A model generated the notes under the pieces. It was not told the DNA's origin. It did no database searches and saw only the letters and a program-made list of their open reading frames with translations. This document shows positions 50,439 to 60,297 of a stretch of DNA of 64,000 bases, piece after piece. The position numbers and the translations under genes were made by a program. Within the stretch, counting starts at the first letter, position 1; every line of letters starts with the position of its first letter. The stretch is from the NCBI GenBank assembly GCA_003223935.1, contig QHXQ01000027.1, positions 44,366 through 108,365 of the forward strand, given 5' to 3'. This stretch comes from Acidobacteriota bacterium (GTDB lineage Bacteria; Acidobacteriota; Blastocatellia; Pyrinomonadales; Pyrinomonadaceae).

Positions 50439-53400
50439 ATGAATACCGCCCCCAAGTGCCGCGCCCTCGCGTGCAAGTCGCTCGTCCTGCTCTGCGCCTG
50501 CGCGCTCGCCGTGTGCTGGACGCTGCGCGGCCCGCAAGTGCCCCGCGCCCGCGCGCAAGTCCCAGCGACCAACTACAAAAATTTTGAAGCGCCGCAAGTC
50601 CATCCGCTCGCGCTGACGCCCGACGGTACGCGCCTGCTCGCGCTCGACACGCCTGAACAACGGCTCGAAGTTTTTCAATTGAACGGCGCAGCCCTGACGC
50701 TCACCGCTGAGATTCCAGTCGGCGCAGAACCCACGAGCATCGCCGTGCGCAATAACGACGAGGCTTGGGTCGCCAACTGGCTCTCGGATTCAATCAGCGT
50801 CGTCAATCTCAACACCGCCAACGTCACGCGCACCTTCGACGTGGGCGACGAGCCGACCGACATCGTCTTTGCCGGCCAACAGAAAGAGCTTGCGTTCGTC
50901 TGCGTGTCGGGTCTCAGACAAGTCAAGGTCTTCGATCCGAACGCGCCCGATGCCGCGCCGCAGGTCATCACGATTCGCGGCAAGCAACCGCGCTCGCTCG
51001 CACGCGACGCAAGCGGCGCGCAAGTCTTCGTCTCCGTTTTTGAGTCGGGCAATCAGACGACGACCATCGGCGAGACGCAGGTGGCGCAAGGCGGCGGCCT
51101 GCCCGCGCCTGTGCCCGCGATGCGGCAAGGTCTGCCGGCCGCGCCCAACACCGGCTTGATTCTCAAATGGAACGGCACGCGCTGGACGGACGAGACGGGC
51201 GACACGCGCTGGCAAGCCTTTGTGCCTTACACGCTCGCCGATGTTGATGTCGTCGCGCTCAATGCGAGCAGCGCATCTGTGACGACGAAGACGGAGATTC
51301 GCGGCGTCGGCACGCTCATCGGCAACTCTGTGTTTGACGCGAGCGCCAACCGGCTCTACGTCGTCAACACGGATGCGCGCAATCACGTACGCTTCGAGCC
51401 GAACGTGCGCGGGCGTTTCTTGCAACACCGCGTCTCGCTCATCAATTTTCCACAGAGCGGCGCGCCGACCAAAACCGCGATTGATCTAAACCCGCACATT
51501 AACTACTCGAACGCTGCCGGCACGGATGCCGAGCGCGCCAAGACGCTCTCGATTCTCGCCGACATCGTGCGCGCCACAGACGGCACGCTCTACGTCGCCG
51601 CCACGGGCGCGAACAAAGTCGGCGTGCTCAACGCGGCCGGTTCTGTGCGCGCGCGCATTGGCGTCGGGCAAGGGCCGACGGGACTTGCGCTCGACGAGTC
51701 GCACGCACGCCTCTACGTGCTCAATCGTTTTGACGAGACCGTGAGCGTCGTGGACACGAGCGCGCGCACGGAGTTGACGCGCGTGCCACTCGGTTTCAAT
51801 CCTGAACCGGCGGCGGTGCGCGACGGGCGGCGCTTTCTTTACAACGGCGCGTTCTCGGCGCACGGCGATCTCGCGTGCGCGAGTTGTCATCCGGGCGGTC
51901 ATCGCGACGGGCTAGCTTGGGACTTGGGCGACCCGTTAGGTGACATGCAGCAGGTCACCACACCTATCCCTATCCCCTTTACCGCGACCTTCCATCCGAT
52001 GAAAGGGCCGATGCTGACGCAGTCTCTGCGCGGCATCATCAGTGCCACGCCCCAACTCTCGACCGAGCCGCTCCACTGGCGCGGCGACCGTGCATCGCTC
52101 GCCGACTTCAACCCAGCCTTCGTCTCGCTCTTGGGCGGGCAGCGTCAACTGAACGCGACCGAGATGACCTCGTTCATCACCTTCGTCCGCACGCTCACCT
52201 ATCCGCCCAACCCCAACGAGAACCTCGACCGCACGCAACCGAACCCTGCGACGGGGCCGAGCGCGGAGCAGGGCCGTCTGCTCTTCGGCAGCCAAGGATT
52301 TGATCGCGGCGTGGCGCAATGCACGTCTTGTCATCCGGGCATAGGCTTGAGCGGCCGGGCGAGCGATACGGGCACGAACCGCTCGATCATTCCGAGCATC
52401 CTGTTGGGCGAGTCGCAGGATTTCAAAGTGCCGCACCTGCGCGCGCTCTATCAAAAGACCGGCCTACAGAATGCGCCCGGCGAACAGATCACCGGCTACG
52501 GCTTCACGCACGACGGCCACTTCGACACGCTCAACTCGTTCCTGCACGCGCCGCAGTTCACCTTCCAAACCGAGCAGCAGCGCCGCGACATCGAAGCCTT
52601 CATGATGTCCTTCGACACGGGCACTGCGCCCACCGTCGGCTTGGAGGTCACGGTCAACGCGGCGAATAAGAGTTCGGACGAGGTGCTTGAGCGTGTGACC
52701 CTGCTGATGGGTCAAGCGCACGTCAATCCGTTCACCTCCGCCAGCAACTGCGATCTTGTCGTTAAAGGCATCATCAACGGCCAACAGCGCGGCTTCTTCT
52801 ACAACAACAGCACCGACGTGTTTCTGCCCGACCGCACCGGCGCGCCGACCATGACCGCGCAGCAGTTGATTGATGCGGCCGGTGCGGGCGCGGAGTTGAC
52901 TTTCAAAGGCGTGCCTGTCGGCGCAGGCCGCCGGCTCGGCATTGATCGCAATGAGGACGGCATACTCGACGGCGATGCGAGCGCAGGCGCAATCAACATT
53001 AACGGCGTGGTGACGGCCGTTAACGGCAACCCTGTCGGCGGCGCCATTGTCACTATCAACGGCCCCGGCGGCGCTGCAAACGCACAGACCGATGCGAGCG
53101 GGCACTACAGTTTCACGAATCTTGCTGGCGGCGGTTACAACATCACGCCCACGCTCGCAGGCTACACGTTCGCGCCCGCGAGTCAGAATATCGCGGGCAT
53201 GAGCGGCGACGTGGTCGTCAACTTCATCGCGCCGAGCACCGTGCAGTTCAGCGCGCCTAACTTTAATTTCAGCGAAGGCGCGGGCGATGCTGCGATCACA
53301 GTCACGCGCACGGGCGATACTTCGCAGTCCGCGTCCGTCGTCTATGCGACCCTTGATAACCCTGCGGCTGTGCGTTGCGACGACACGCAGACGATGCCCA

Positions 53401-54386
53401 ATGTTGCCTTCGCACGCTGCGACTACGCGACGACGATTGATACGTTGACGTTCGCGCCCGGCGAGACGACGAAGACATTCGTCGTGCCATTGATTGACGA
53501 TGCGTTCGTCGAAGGTGCGGAGACCGTCACGTTGAAGTTGAGCGAGCCTGCGGGCGCAACGCTCGGCGCGCAAACGACAGCGACGCTCACGATCATGGAC
53601 AACGACACGGCCACAACGGCCAACCCGATCCTCGCGAGCGACAATGCCGGCCTCTCATTCTTCGTGCGCCAACAGTATCTCGATTTCCTGTCGCGCGAAC
53701 CGGACACGGCGGGCTTCAACGCTTGGCTCGGTGTCTTGAACAACTGCTCAGACTTGAACAACAATCCGGCGTGTGACCGTCTGCTCGTCTCGCAGTCGTT
53801 CTTCGGCTCGCCGGAGTTTCAGTTGAAGGGCTTCTTCGTTTACAAGTTCTACAAGGTCAGCTTCAAGCGCCTGCCCGCTTACGACGAGATCATTACGGAC
53901 ATGCGCAGCGTAACGGGCCAGACCGGCGCGGAAGTCTTCGCCAAGCGCGCTGCGCTCACAGACGCATGGGTCGAGCGGCCTGAGTTCGTCGCGCTCTATC
54001 CAAACACTTTGACCGACGCGCAGTTCGTCCAGACACTCCTTGCGCGTTACAACCTGACGACCATCAACACGAACGACCCGGCCAATCCAGACACCGGCGT
54101 GCAGGTTACGCTCACGCAGACCGATCTCGTTACACGCTTGACGACGCAGACGCTCACGCGCGCGCAAGTCTTGCGCGCGATCGTCGAGAGCCGCGAAGTA
54201 GGTGCAGTCGAATTCAATGGGGCGTTCGTCGCCATGCAATACTACGGTTATCTGCGGCGCACGCCGGAGACTGATGGCTACAACAATTGGCTCAATTATC
54301 TGAACGCGCACCCGACCGATTCGCGTACAATGGTCAACGGCTTTATGAACTCGACCGAATACAAACTCCGATTCGGCCAGTCGTGA
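50439..54386 (+). CDS. Giant exported beta-propeller / di-heme / Calx-beta / DUF4214 protein
   Basis: A 1315-residue protein with an N-terminal hydrophobic signal. YVTN-type propeller repeats come first (about 40-460; SIAVRNNDEAWVANWLSDSI). Two c-type heme sites follow, C480-ASCH and C628-TSCH, in a region like di-heme MauG/peroxidase proteins (about 470-740). Then a carboxypeptidase-regulatory-like beta domain (about 845-925; GGAIVTINGPGG), a Calx-beta domain (about 930-1055; FSEGAGDAAITVTRTGD) and a DUF4214-like C-terminus (about 1075-1315; FFVRQQYLDFLSREPDTAGF). It is presumably secreted or surface-bound, with redox and binding functions. The last modules recur in the next gene. Confidence 0.85.
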   Translation: MNTAPKCRALACKSLVLLCACALAVCWTLRGPQVPRARAQVPATNYKNFEAPQVHPLALTPDGTRLLALDTPEQRLEVFQLNGAALTLTAEIPVGAEPTSIAVRNNDEAWVANWLSDSISVVNLNTANVTRTFDVGDEPTDIVFAGQQKELAFVCVSGLRQVKVFDPNAPDAAPQVITIRGKQPRSLARDASGAQVFVSVFESGNQTTTIGETQVAQGGGLPAPVPAMRQGLPAAPNTGLILKWNGTRWTDETGDTRWQAFVPYTLADVDVVALNASSASVTTKTEIRGVGTLIGNSVFDASANRLYVVNTDARNHVRFEPNVRGRFLQHRVSLINFPQSGAPTKTAIDLNPHINYSNAAGTDAERAKTLSILADIVRATDGTLYVAATGANKVGVLNAAGSVRARIGVGQGPTGLALDESHARLYVLNRFDETVSVVDTSARTELTRVPLGFNPEPAAVRDGRRFLYNGAFSAHGDLACASCHPGGHRDGLAWDLGDPLGDMQQVTTPIPIPFTATFHPMKGPMLTQSLRGIISATPQLSTEPLHWRGDRASLADFNPAFVSLLGGQRQLNATEMTSFITFVRTLTYPPNPNENLDRTQPNPATGPSAEQGRLLFGSQGFDRGVAQCTSCHPGIGLSGRASDTGTNRSIIPSILLGESQDFKVPHLRALYQKTGLQNAPGEQITGYGFTHDGHFDTLNSFLHAPQFTFQTEQQRRDIEAFMMSFDTGTAPTVGLEVTVNAANKSSDEVLERVTLLMGQAHVNPFTSASNCDLVVKGIINGQQRGFFYNNSTDVFLPDRTGAPTMTAQQLIDAAGAGAELTFKGVPVGAGRRLGIDRNEDGILDGDASAGAININGVVTAVNGNPVGGAIVTINGPGGAANAQTDASGHYSFTNLAGGGYNITPTLAGYTFAPASQNIAGMSGDVVVNFIAPSTVQFSAPNFNFSEGAGDAAITVTRTGDTSQSASVVYATLDNPAAVRCDDTQTMPNVAFARCDYATTIDTLTFAPGETTKTFVVPLIDDAFVEGAETVTLKLSEPAGATLGAQTTATLTIMDNDTATTANPILASDNAGLSFFVRQQYLDFLSREPDTAGFNAWLGVLNNCSDLNNNPACDRLLVSQSFFGSPEFQLKGFFVYKFYKVSFKRLPAYDEIITDMRSVTGQTGAEVFAKRAALTDAWVERPEFVALYPNTLTDAQFVQTLLARYNLTTINTNDPANPDTGVQVTLTQTDLVTRLTTQTLTRAQVLRAIVESREVGAVEFNGAFVAMQYYGYLRRTPETDGYNNWLNYLNAHPTDSRTMVNGFMNSTEYKLRFGQS

Positions 54387-54440
54387 GAAAAACCCGCTCG
54401 CTACCGCAGGCAATACTGACTCGAACTGAGCTAGCTTAGT

Positions 54441-54482
54441 AGAGTCGCCACAAGTTTCATGAAACTTGCGGCGACTCTTTTT
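54441..54482 (+). terminator. Intrinsic terminator with 19-bp arms
   Basis: AGAGTCGCC pairs with GGCGACTCT and, after one mismatch, CAAGTTTCA with TGAAACTTG, followed by TTTTT. It ends the transcript of the giant propeller gene. Confidence 0.9.
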
Positions 54483-54534
54483 CCTCGCCAAGCTTGTCCC
54501 GGTCTTCGGTCTCAATCTCACGCCGAAAAAAATC

Positions 54535-54564
54535 TTGACACCGCGCGCCGCGCAAGCATACAGT
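54535..54564 (+). promoter_or_regulatory. Promoter candidate for the TIGR03118-like gene
   Basis: A perfect TTGACA (54535-54540) and TACAGT (54559-54564) are 18 bp apart, just after the terminator. It predicts a leader of about 225 nt in which no known riboswitch is seen. Confidence 0.5.
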
Positions 54565-54797
54565 CTGGACACTTCCCCGAAGTCAACTGTACAGACCAGC
54601 CCCCTAATGAGACCAGCCTTGTCTTCGGTTCTGGTTATCAATGCGGACTGCGCTACGTGCGCCGCCCGCGCGGGCCGTCATGCTCGTCCAACCCTCGCTC
54701 GCGCTTGCGCTGATCGTGGCTCCCTATCTTTGGCTTGTGCGCAGCAGCATGCGGTAGGAATAAACATTCGCAGCCTGTCACGGGAGGTCGTAAAAAA

Positions 54798-57089
54798 ATG
54801 GTTCATCATCTACGCAACAAGGATCATCAAGGCGGAAGACTGCTCAGCTTAGTGTTAGTCTGTCTGCTCGGTCTGCTCGCGCTCGCGGGCACGCACGCGA
54901 AGCTGGCCGGGCCGTTTGCCGCGCTTAAGGCCAGTGCCCAACAGATCGTGCCGGAGGCGACGCCGACGCCGACGCCCGGCACGCGCTATCGGCAGACCAA
55001 CCTCGTCTCCGATCTGCCCGGCTTCGCGCTCATCCAAGACCCTCTAGTCGTCAACCCTTGGGGCGTCGCGATGACCAGCAGCAGTCCGTTCTGGCTGGCG
55101 AACAACGGCACGAGCACTTCGTCGCTCTATCGCGGCGACGTGGGCAGCATCGTCTTCTTCAAACAACCGGGCATGCCGAACATCACCATCCCGGAGACGC
55201 CGCCGTCCATCACCGGCGCGGTCGCCAACAACGGCGGCACGTCTGACTTCTTCGTCACGTCGGGCAGCGCATCGGCCCGCGCCAACTTCCTCTTCGCGTC
55301 GCTCAGCGGCAAAATCTGGGGTTGGAGTCCTAACGTGCCCGCGGCCGGCTCGACCGTGGCCACGCAGGCCGCGAGCCAGCCGGGGCACGTCTATACGGGT
55401 CTCGCCATCGCCAACAACAGCACGGCCAATTTCCTCTACGCCGCCGACTTCAAGAACGGCACAATTGATGTCTTCAACAGTTCGTTCGCACTCCAGCCGA
55501 CGGCAAGTTTTCCGTTCGCTGACCCGACCATCCCGACGACGGTGGGGAACACTTTTCATCCCTTCAACATCCAGACTCTGGGCGGCTCGCTCTATGTCAT
55601 GTACGCCAAGTTCGATCCCGTGACGGGCATGGACATTGACGGCCCCGGCAACGGCTTCGTCCGGCGGTTCAACACGAACGGCGTGCGCGATCTGACGTTC
55701 GGCATTAATAACGGCCCGCTCAACTCGCCGTGGGGCGCGGTCATCGCGCCCGCCAGCTTCGGCGTCTTCGGCGGCGCGCTCCTCATCGGCAACTTCGGCG
55801 AGGGCGGCGCGAGCATCAACGCTTTCAATGCGACGACCGGCGCATTCTTAGGCTCGCTCCAGAACGAGAGCGGCGACGAGATAGAGATTGACGAACTGTG
55901 GACGCTCACCTTTGGCAACGGCGGCAACGGCGGCGACCCGAACACGCTCTACTTCTCCGCCGGCCCCGGCGAAGAGGAGCACGGCCTCTTCGGCTCGCTC
56001 AAACCCGTCTCGACCTTCCAAACCTCGACCGTGCAACTCAGCGGCGACAACTTTCAGATCGGTGAAGGCGGCGGCGACATTCAGATCACGGTCACACGCA
56101 CGGGCGACGTGTCGGCGGCAGCAACCGTCAACTTCGCTACCTTCGACGAGAGCCAGCCGGGGCACGCCACGCAGAAGCGCGATTATGAGATCGCCGTCGG
56201 CACGCTCCGCTTTAATCCCGGCGAGACGAGCAAGACATTTCGCATCCTGCTCGTGGACGATAAGTTTGTTGAAGGCGACGAGTCGGTGGACATGGCGCTG
56301 GTCAACCCGACCGGCGCAGGTCTCGGCAGTCCGAACATGGCCGAGTTGACCATCACGGACAACGACTCTGCGCCGTCCACGACCAATCCGATTGACGGCA
56401 CGTCGTTCTTCGTCCGCCAGCAGTATCTCGACTTCCTTGCGCGCGAGCCGGACACGGCTGGCTTCAATGCTTGGGTCAGTCTCTTGAACGGTTGTTCCAG
56501 TCAGAACAACAACCCGTCGTGCGACCGCGTGACCGTCTCGCAATCCTTCTTCGGTTCGCCTGAAGCCTTAAGCCGTGGCTACTTCGCCATCCGCTTCTAT
56601 CGTGCCGCCTTCGGGCGCGACCCGCTCTACGGCGAATACATGGGCGACCTACAGCGCCTGAGCGGCTCGACGCCCGATGAGACGGCCGCCTTCAAGGCCG
56701 CGTTCGCGACCGATTTTGTCCAACGCAACGAGTTTCGCGCCACACTCGACGCGCTCACGAACGCACAGTTCGTGGATCGTCTGATCGCCAACACGGGCGT
56801 CGCGTTCTCGAATCGCGACGCGCAGGTCGCCGCGCTTGACGCGATGACGAAGACGCGCGCGCAAGTCTTGATGGAGACGGTCGAGGCCACACAGTTCGTC
56901 CAGAACGCGACCACGCTCAACCGCGCCTTCGTGCTCGCGGAATACTTTGGCTATCTGCGCCGCGACCCAGAAGCGGCCGGCTTCAACGCTTGGCTTAACT
57001 TCTTGACCGCGCATCCCGGCGACTTCCGCACGATGGTCAACGGTTTCGTCAACTCGCTTGAATATCGTCAACGCTTCGGCGCAAGCTGA
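54798..57089 (+). CDS. Exported TIGR03118-like / Calx-beta / DUF4214 protein
   Basis: A 763-residue protein. The ATG at 54798 follows GGGAGG and gives a signal peptide (LLSLVLVCLLGLLALAGTHA). Residues about 50-410 resemble the TIGR03118 family: LVSDLPGFALIQDPLVVNPW, GWSPNVPAAGS, and GNFGEGGASINAFNATTG, a six-bladed propeller. A Calx-beta domain (about 415-530; QIGEGGGDIQITVTRTGD) and a DUF4214-like C-terminus (about 535-763; FFVRQQYLDFLAREPDTAGF) follow. These last two parts are clearly homologous to the end of the gene upstream, which implies a shared export or surface-attachment tail. Confidence 0.85.
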   Translation: MVHHLRNKDHQGGRLLSLVLVCLLGLLALAGTHAKLAGPFAALKASAQQIVPEATPTPTPGTRYRQTNLVSDLPGFALIQDPLVVNPWGVAMTSSSPFWLANNGTSTSSLYRGDVGSIVFFKQPGMPNITIPETPPSITGAVANNGGTSDFFVTSGSASARANFLFASLSGKIWGWSPNVPAAGSTVATQAASQPGHVYTGLAIANNSTANFLYAADFKNGTIDVFNSSFALQPTASFPFADPTIPTTVGNTFHPFNIQTLGGSLYVMYAKFDPVTGMDIDGPGNGFVRRFNTNGVRDLTFGINNGPLNSPWGAVIAPASFGVFGGALLIGNFGEGGASINAFNATTGAFLGSLQNESGDEIEIDELWTLTFGNGGNGGDPNTLYFSAGPGEEEHGLFGSLKPVSTFQTSTVQLSGDNFQIGEGGGDIQITVTRTGDVSAAATVNFATFDESQPGHATQKRDYEIAVGTLRFNPGETSKTFRILLVDDKFVEGDESVDMALVNPTGAGLGSPNMAELTITDNDSAPSTTNPIDGTSFFVRQQYLDFLAREPDTAGFNAWVSLLNGCSSQNNNPSCDRVTVSQSFFGSPEALSRGYFAIRFYRAAFGRDPLYGEYMGDLQRLSGSTPDETAAFKAAFATDFVQRNEFRATLDALTNAQFVDRLIANTGVAFSNRDAQVAALDAMTKTRAQVLMETVEATQFVQNATTLNRAFVLAEYFGYLRRDPEAAGFNAWLNFLTAHPGDFRTMVNGFVNSLEYRQRFGAS

Positions 57090-57122
57090 GGACGTGACGC
57101 AAATATACGGCTGAACAAGTCT

Positions 57123-57156
57123 GCGCCCTGCTCTGTTGCTGAACCGAGCGGGGCGC
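57123..57156 (+). terminator. Hairpin after the TIGR03118-like gene
   Basis: An 11-bp GC-rich stem (GCGCCCTGCTC with GAGCGGGGCGC, one wobble) with a 12-nt loop. There is no T-run, so factor-independent termination is doubtful. Confidence 0.35.
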
Positions 57157-57246
57157 GGCTTCGTCCGGCCATTCTTTGTCCTTGCGTCATCAACGATTTT
57201 GTTGTTTGCTGTGCGTGCCTCGCGGCAGTTTCAATTGGTTAGCATC

Positions 57247-57927
57247 ATGAAACGTTCAAGCAAACTCATGCGCCTCTTCAGCCGACTGTTTTTGATCCTG
57301 CTCGTTGTCGTCGTACTGCTCGCCGCATGGATCGCGTTTGATCTCACGCGCACGCCGACGACCAACATCCGCCGCTTCGACCCCGACGAAGTAGCGCGAC
57401 TCGAAACGGCGATGTGGCGCTCCTACTACTCGCGCCGCCGCCTGCGCCTCTTCTTCGAGTTAGGCGAACTGCTGCGCTCGCAATATCACTTCCCCTTCTG
57501 GCAATCGCAGCGCGTCGCCTACCACGCCGCCCGCGCCGCCTTCGTCTTCAAAGACGGCAAGACGCGCGCCGACTACGAACGCGCGTTGCCTGATCTCATC
57601 GCTTACTACACCGCGATCCGCCGCACGAGCGACGTGCCCTTTGATCCACAACGCGCCGCCGCGCTCGAACTCGAATGGTGGATCATCCATCGCCAACGCG
57701 CCGAGCACAAGGAAGGCGATCTGGCCAACGCGCTCGCCGCAACGGCCGCCGAAGTCTATCAAGTGCCGCCTGCCCGCCTCGCCGAACACGCACGCCTCCG
57801 CGCCGAAGCCATGACCATCCGCGACGACACGGCCGCCGCAGGCGGCGTCACAGAAACCGACTGGGCGCACATTGATCAACTGTTGCACGACTCTTGGCGC
57901 TCGCTTCATCAAGCAGTGAACGAATGA
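57247..57927 (+). CDS. Single-TM membrane-anchored protein, unknown function
   Basis: A 226-residue protein: a basic N-terminus, one TM helix LFLILLVVVVLLAAWIAF, then a soluble helical region rich in Arg/Ala (SYYSRRRLRLFFELGELL, VAYHAARAAFVFKDGKTRAD). It probably faces the periplasm. No family is recognised. The start at 57247 places the TM near the N-terminus; an upstream in-frame codon would add an unlikely second hydrophobic leader. Confidence 0.75.
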   Translation: MKRSSKLMRLFSRLFLILLVVVVLLAAWIAFDLTRTPTTNIRRFDPDEVARLETAMWRSYYSRRRLRLFFELGELLRSQYHFPFWQSQRVAYHAARAAFVFKDGKTRADYERALPDLIAYYTAIRRTSDVPFDPQRAAALELEWWIIHRQRAEHKEGDLANALAATAAEVYQVPPARLAEHARLRAEAMTIRDDTAAAGGVTETDWAHIDQLLHDSWRSLHQAVNE

Positions 57928-57979
57928 GCAGCGCGTTCGCTAGACTTTCAGTTATCAATCCTTTAATTTATCGTCTCAT

Positions 57980-58061
57980 GCGAAAGTGGCGGAATTGGCA
58001 GACGCGCGGCGCTTAGGACGCCGTCCCGCAAGGGGTGGGGGTTCGAGTCCCCCCTTTCGCA
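57980..58061 (+). tRNA. tRNA-Leu (anticodon TAG)
   Basis: An 82-nt class II tRNA: acceptor GCGAAAG/CTTTCGC, anticodon stem CGGCG/CGCCG around CTTAGGA with TAG at 58014-58016, a long variable arm (TCCCGCAAGGGGT), T-loop TTCGAGT, discriminator A. Confidence 0.95.
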
Positions 58062-58169
58062 TTGAAGTTTCGAGCCATGGTTGATCGTTCATTGGCACAA
58101 TTTTAATGACAGGAAGGATGCCCGGCCCGGTGGCTTGTGCTTGAGTTATCCGGCGGGCGTTTCCGCTTT

Positions 58170-59606
58170 ATGAAGACAGAACTGGTTGATGTGTCGCCGA
58201 CGCGCAAGGAGTTGAAGATCGAGATTGATGCGGCGGACGTGCGGGCGGAATATGATCGCGTGAGTGATCGTTATGCGACGCTCGCGGCTGTGCCCGGTTT
58301 TCGCAAAGGGCATGCGCCGCGTTCGGTCGTGCGCCAGCGTTTTAAGAATGAGATTCGCGGCGAGGTCGTGCAGAAACTCGTGCCGCAAGCGATTCAAGAT
58401 GCGATCATCGAACGCAACTTGGACGTGATCGGCGAGCCGGACATACATCTCGACAACAGCGAGGGCTTGGACAAACTCGGCGAGCAACCGCTCTCGCTCC
58501 ACGCGCACGTCGAGGTCTTGCCTGAAGTCGAGCTTGGCACGTACAAAGGGCTTGAGGTCGTGCGGCGTGTGCGCCCTGTGACGGACGAGACGATCGAAGA
58601 AGTGATCGCGCAACTGCGCGAGTCGAATGCTTCATTGCAGCCGGTCGAAGATCGCGGCGCTGAAGTTGGCGACACGGTGACAGTTGATTTTCTCGGCAAG
58701 TACATCGAACCGCAAGATGCGGACGACGTCAACGTCGAGGCCGTTGACGTAGTGCTCGGCGGCGAGGGCGTGCTGCCGGAGTTCACCGAGCAACTCGTCG
58801 GCACGAAGCCTGATGATGTGAAGACGTTCCGCATCAAGTACCCGGAAGATTTCTCTTCAAAGGGACTCGCGGGCAAAGAGATCGAATATACGGCGACGGT
58901 GACGGCCGTCAGGCGCAAAGAACTGCCGGAGCTAGACGACGAATGGGCGCGCAGTCTCGGCGAAGAGATTGAGTCGCTCGACAACTTGCGCGCGAAGTTG
59001 CGTGAAGATTTAGAAGCGCGCGCGAGGTTTGAGGCCGACCAGCGTGTGCGCGACGAGTTGATGCGAGCGCTTATTGCGGCGCATCAGTTTGAAGTGCCCG
59101 CGTCGCTCGTCAAGAGTCAGGCGCGGCGTCTGCTCGAATCCACCGTGCGCAACATGATGCAGCACGGGATCGATCCACGCGACCCGGAGATGAACTGGGA
59201 AGGCATGGAGGGCGCTTTGGAAGTAGAAGCAACCGACGATCTGCGCGGCTCGATCCTGCTTGAACGCATCGCCGAAGCAGAAAACGTTGACGTCTCCGAC
59301 GAAGAGATCGAGCAGGAGATCGAGCGCATCGCAGCAGGCGCGCGGCAATCGGTTGAGCAAGTGCGTGCTGCCTTGACAAAGCAAGGGGGCGAACGTAGCA
59401 TCGCCGACAGATTGCGCCATCGCAAGACGCTCGACTTGATCGCTGCGTCGGCCGAGATTAAAGATGAGGAGTGGCGCGAAGAAGAACCGCCGACAGCAGC
59501 CGAAGAAGCCGACGAGACGGACGCACCAACCGAAGCAACAACCGAAGCGCCGACGGCTGAAGCGGCAACCGCAAGCGAGGCGCAAGCGAGCGCAGAGCAA
59601 GATTAA
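58170..59606 (+). CDS. tig: Trigger factor
   Basis: A 478-residue ribosome-associated chaperone and peptidyl-prolyl isomerase. The ribosome-binding signature is GFRKGHAPRSVVRQRF (near residue 45). The FKBP-type domain spans about 155-245 (EVGDTVTVDFLGKYIEP, EFTEQLVGTKPDDVKTF). The C-terminal chaperone arms follow (about 250-430; ARRLLESTVRNMMQHGID). The last 45 residues are a Glu/Ala/Thr-rich tail not common to the family. The ATG at 58170 gives the normal start MKTELVDVSPTRKELKIE. It begins the tig-clpP-clpX-lon neighbourhood. Confidence 0.95.
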   Translation: MKTELVDVSPTRKELKIEIDAADVRAEYDRVSDRYATLAAVPGFRKGHAPRSVVRQRFKNEIRGEVVQKLVPQAIQDAIIERNLDVIGEPDIHLDNSEGLDKLGEQPLSLHAHVEVLPEVELGTYKGLEVVRRVRPVTDETIEEVIAQLRESNASLQPVEDRGAEVGDTVTVDFLGKYIEPQDADDVNVEAVDVVLGGEGVLPEFTEQLVGTKPDDVKTFRIKYPEDFSSKGLAGKEIEYTATVTAVRRKELPELDDEWARSLGEEIESLDNLRAKLREDLEARARFEADQRVRDELMRALIAAHQFEVPASLVKSQARRLLESTVRNMMQHGIDPRDPEMNWEGMEGALEVEATDDLRGSILLERIAEAENVDVSDEEIEQEIERIAAGARQSVEQVRAALTKQGGERSIADRLRHRKTLDLIAASAEIKDEEWREEEPPTAAEEADETDAPTEATTEAPTAEAATASEAQASAEQD

Positions 59607-59640
59607 GCTGACGACGATTCTTGTTGAAATACTAACGGCC

Positions 59641-59672
59641 GATCCCAACTCTGAAATTTCAGAGTTGAGATC
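59641..59672. repeat. Palindromic element before clpP
   Basis: AACTCTGAAATTTCAGAGTT (59647-59666) is a perfect 20-bp palindrome, extended by GATC on both sides with one mismatch. It resembles the element between modA and modB and could form a cruciform or an RNA hairpin in the tig-clpP spacer. Confidence 0.55.
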
Positions 59673-59700
59673 ATAGACAGTGGGTCTGGAGTTTTAAGTT

Positions 59701-60285
59701 ATGGCATTAGTTCCGATGGTGGTTGAGCAAACGTCGCGCGGCGAACGCGCGTTCGACATCTACTCGCGCTTGTTGAAAGACAACATCATCTTCCTCGGCA
59801 CGCCGATTGACGATGTGATCGCCAATCTGATCGTCGCGCAACTACTCTTCCTCGAAGCCGAAGACCCGGAGAAGGACATCAACCTCTACATCAATTCCCC
59901 CGGCGGCTCGATCACGGCCGGCATGGCCATCTACGACACGATACAGTTCATCCGCCCCGACGTGACGACCATCTGCGTTGGCCAGTGCGCCTCGATGGCT
60001 GCGCTCTTGTTGACCGCAGGCGCGAAAGGCAAACGCTTCGCGCTGCCCAACTCGCGCATCCTCATCCATCAGCCTTCGGGCGGCGCGGAAGGGCAAGCCA
60101 CAGACATACGCATCCAAGCCGAAGAGATCATACGCATGCGCGAGTTGACCTCGAACATACTGGCCAAGCACTCGGGCCAGCCCTTCGAGGTGATCGAGCG
60201 CGACGTCGAGCGCGACCGCATCATGTCTGCGATGCAGGCGAAAGAGTACGGCTTGATTGACGAAGTGATCGTCCACCGCGAATAA
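59701..60285 (+). CDS. clpP: ATP-dependent Clp protease proteolytic subunit
   Basis: A 194-residue serine peptidase. The catalytic triad is S98 ([11 protein letters not shown]), H123 (ILIHQPSGG) and D172 (DVERDRIMS), at the standard spacing. [19 protein letters not shown] is also diagnostic. It forms a tetradecamer fed by ClpX, encoded next. The short N-terminal propeptide ([20 protein letters not shown]) is typical. Confidence 0.97.
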   Translation: MALVPMVVEQTSRGERAFDIYSRLLKDNIIFLGTPIDDVIANLIVAQLLFLEAEDPEKDINLYINSPGGSITAGMAIYDTIQFIRPDVTTICVGQCASMAALLLTAGAKGKRFALPNSRILIHQPSGGAEGQATDIRIQAEEIIRMRELTSNILAKHSGQPFEVIERDVERDRIMSAMQAKEYGLIDEVIVHRE

Positions 60286-60297
60286 TCTTGACAACGC

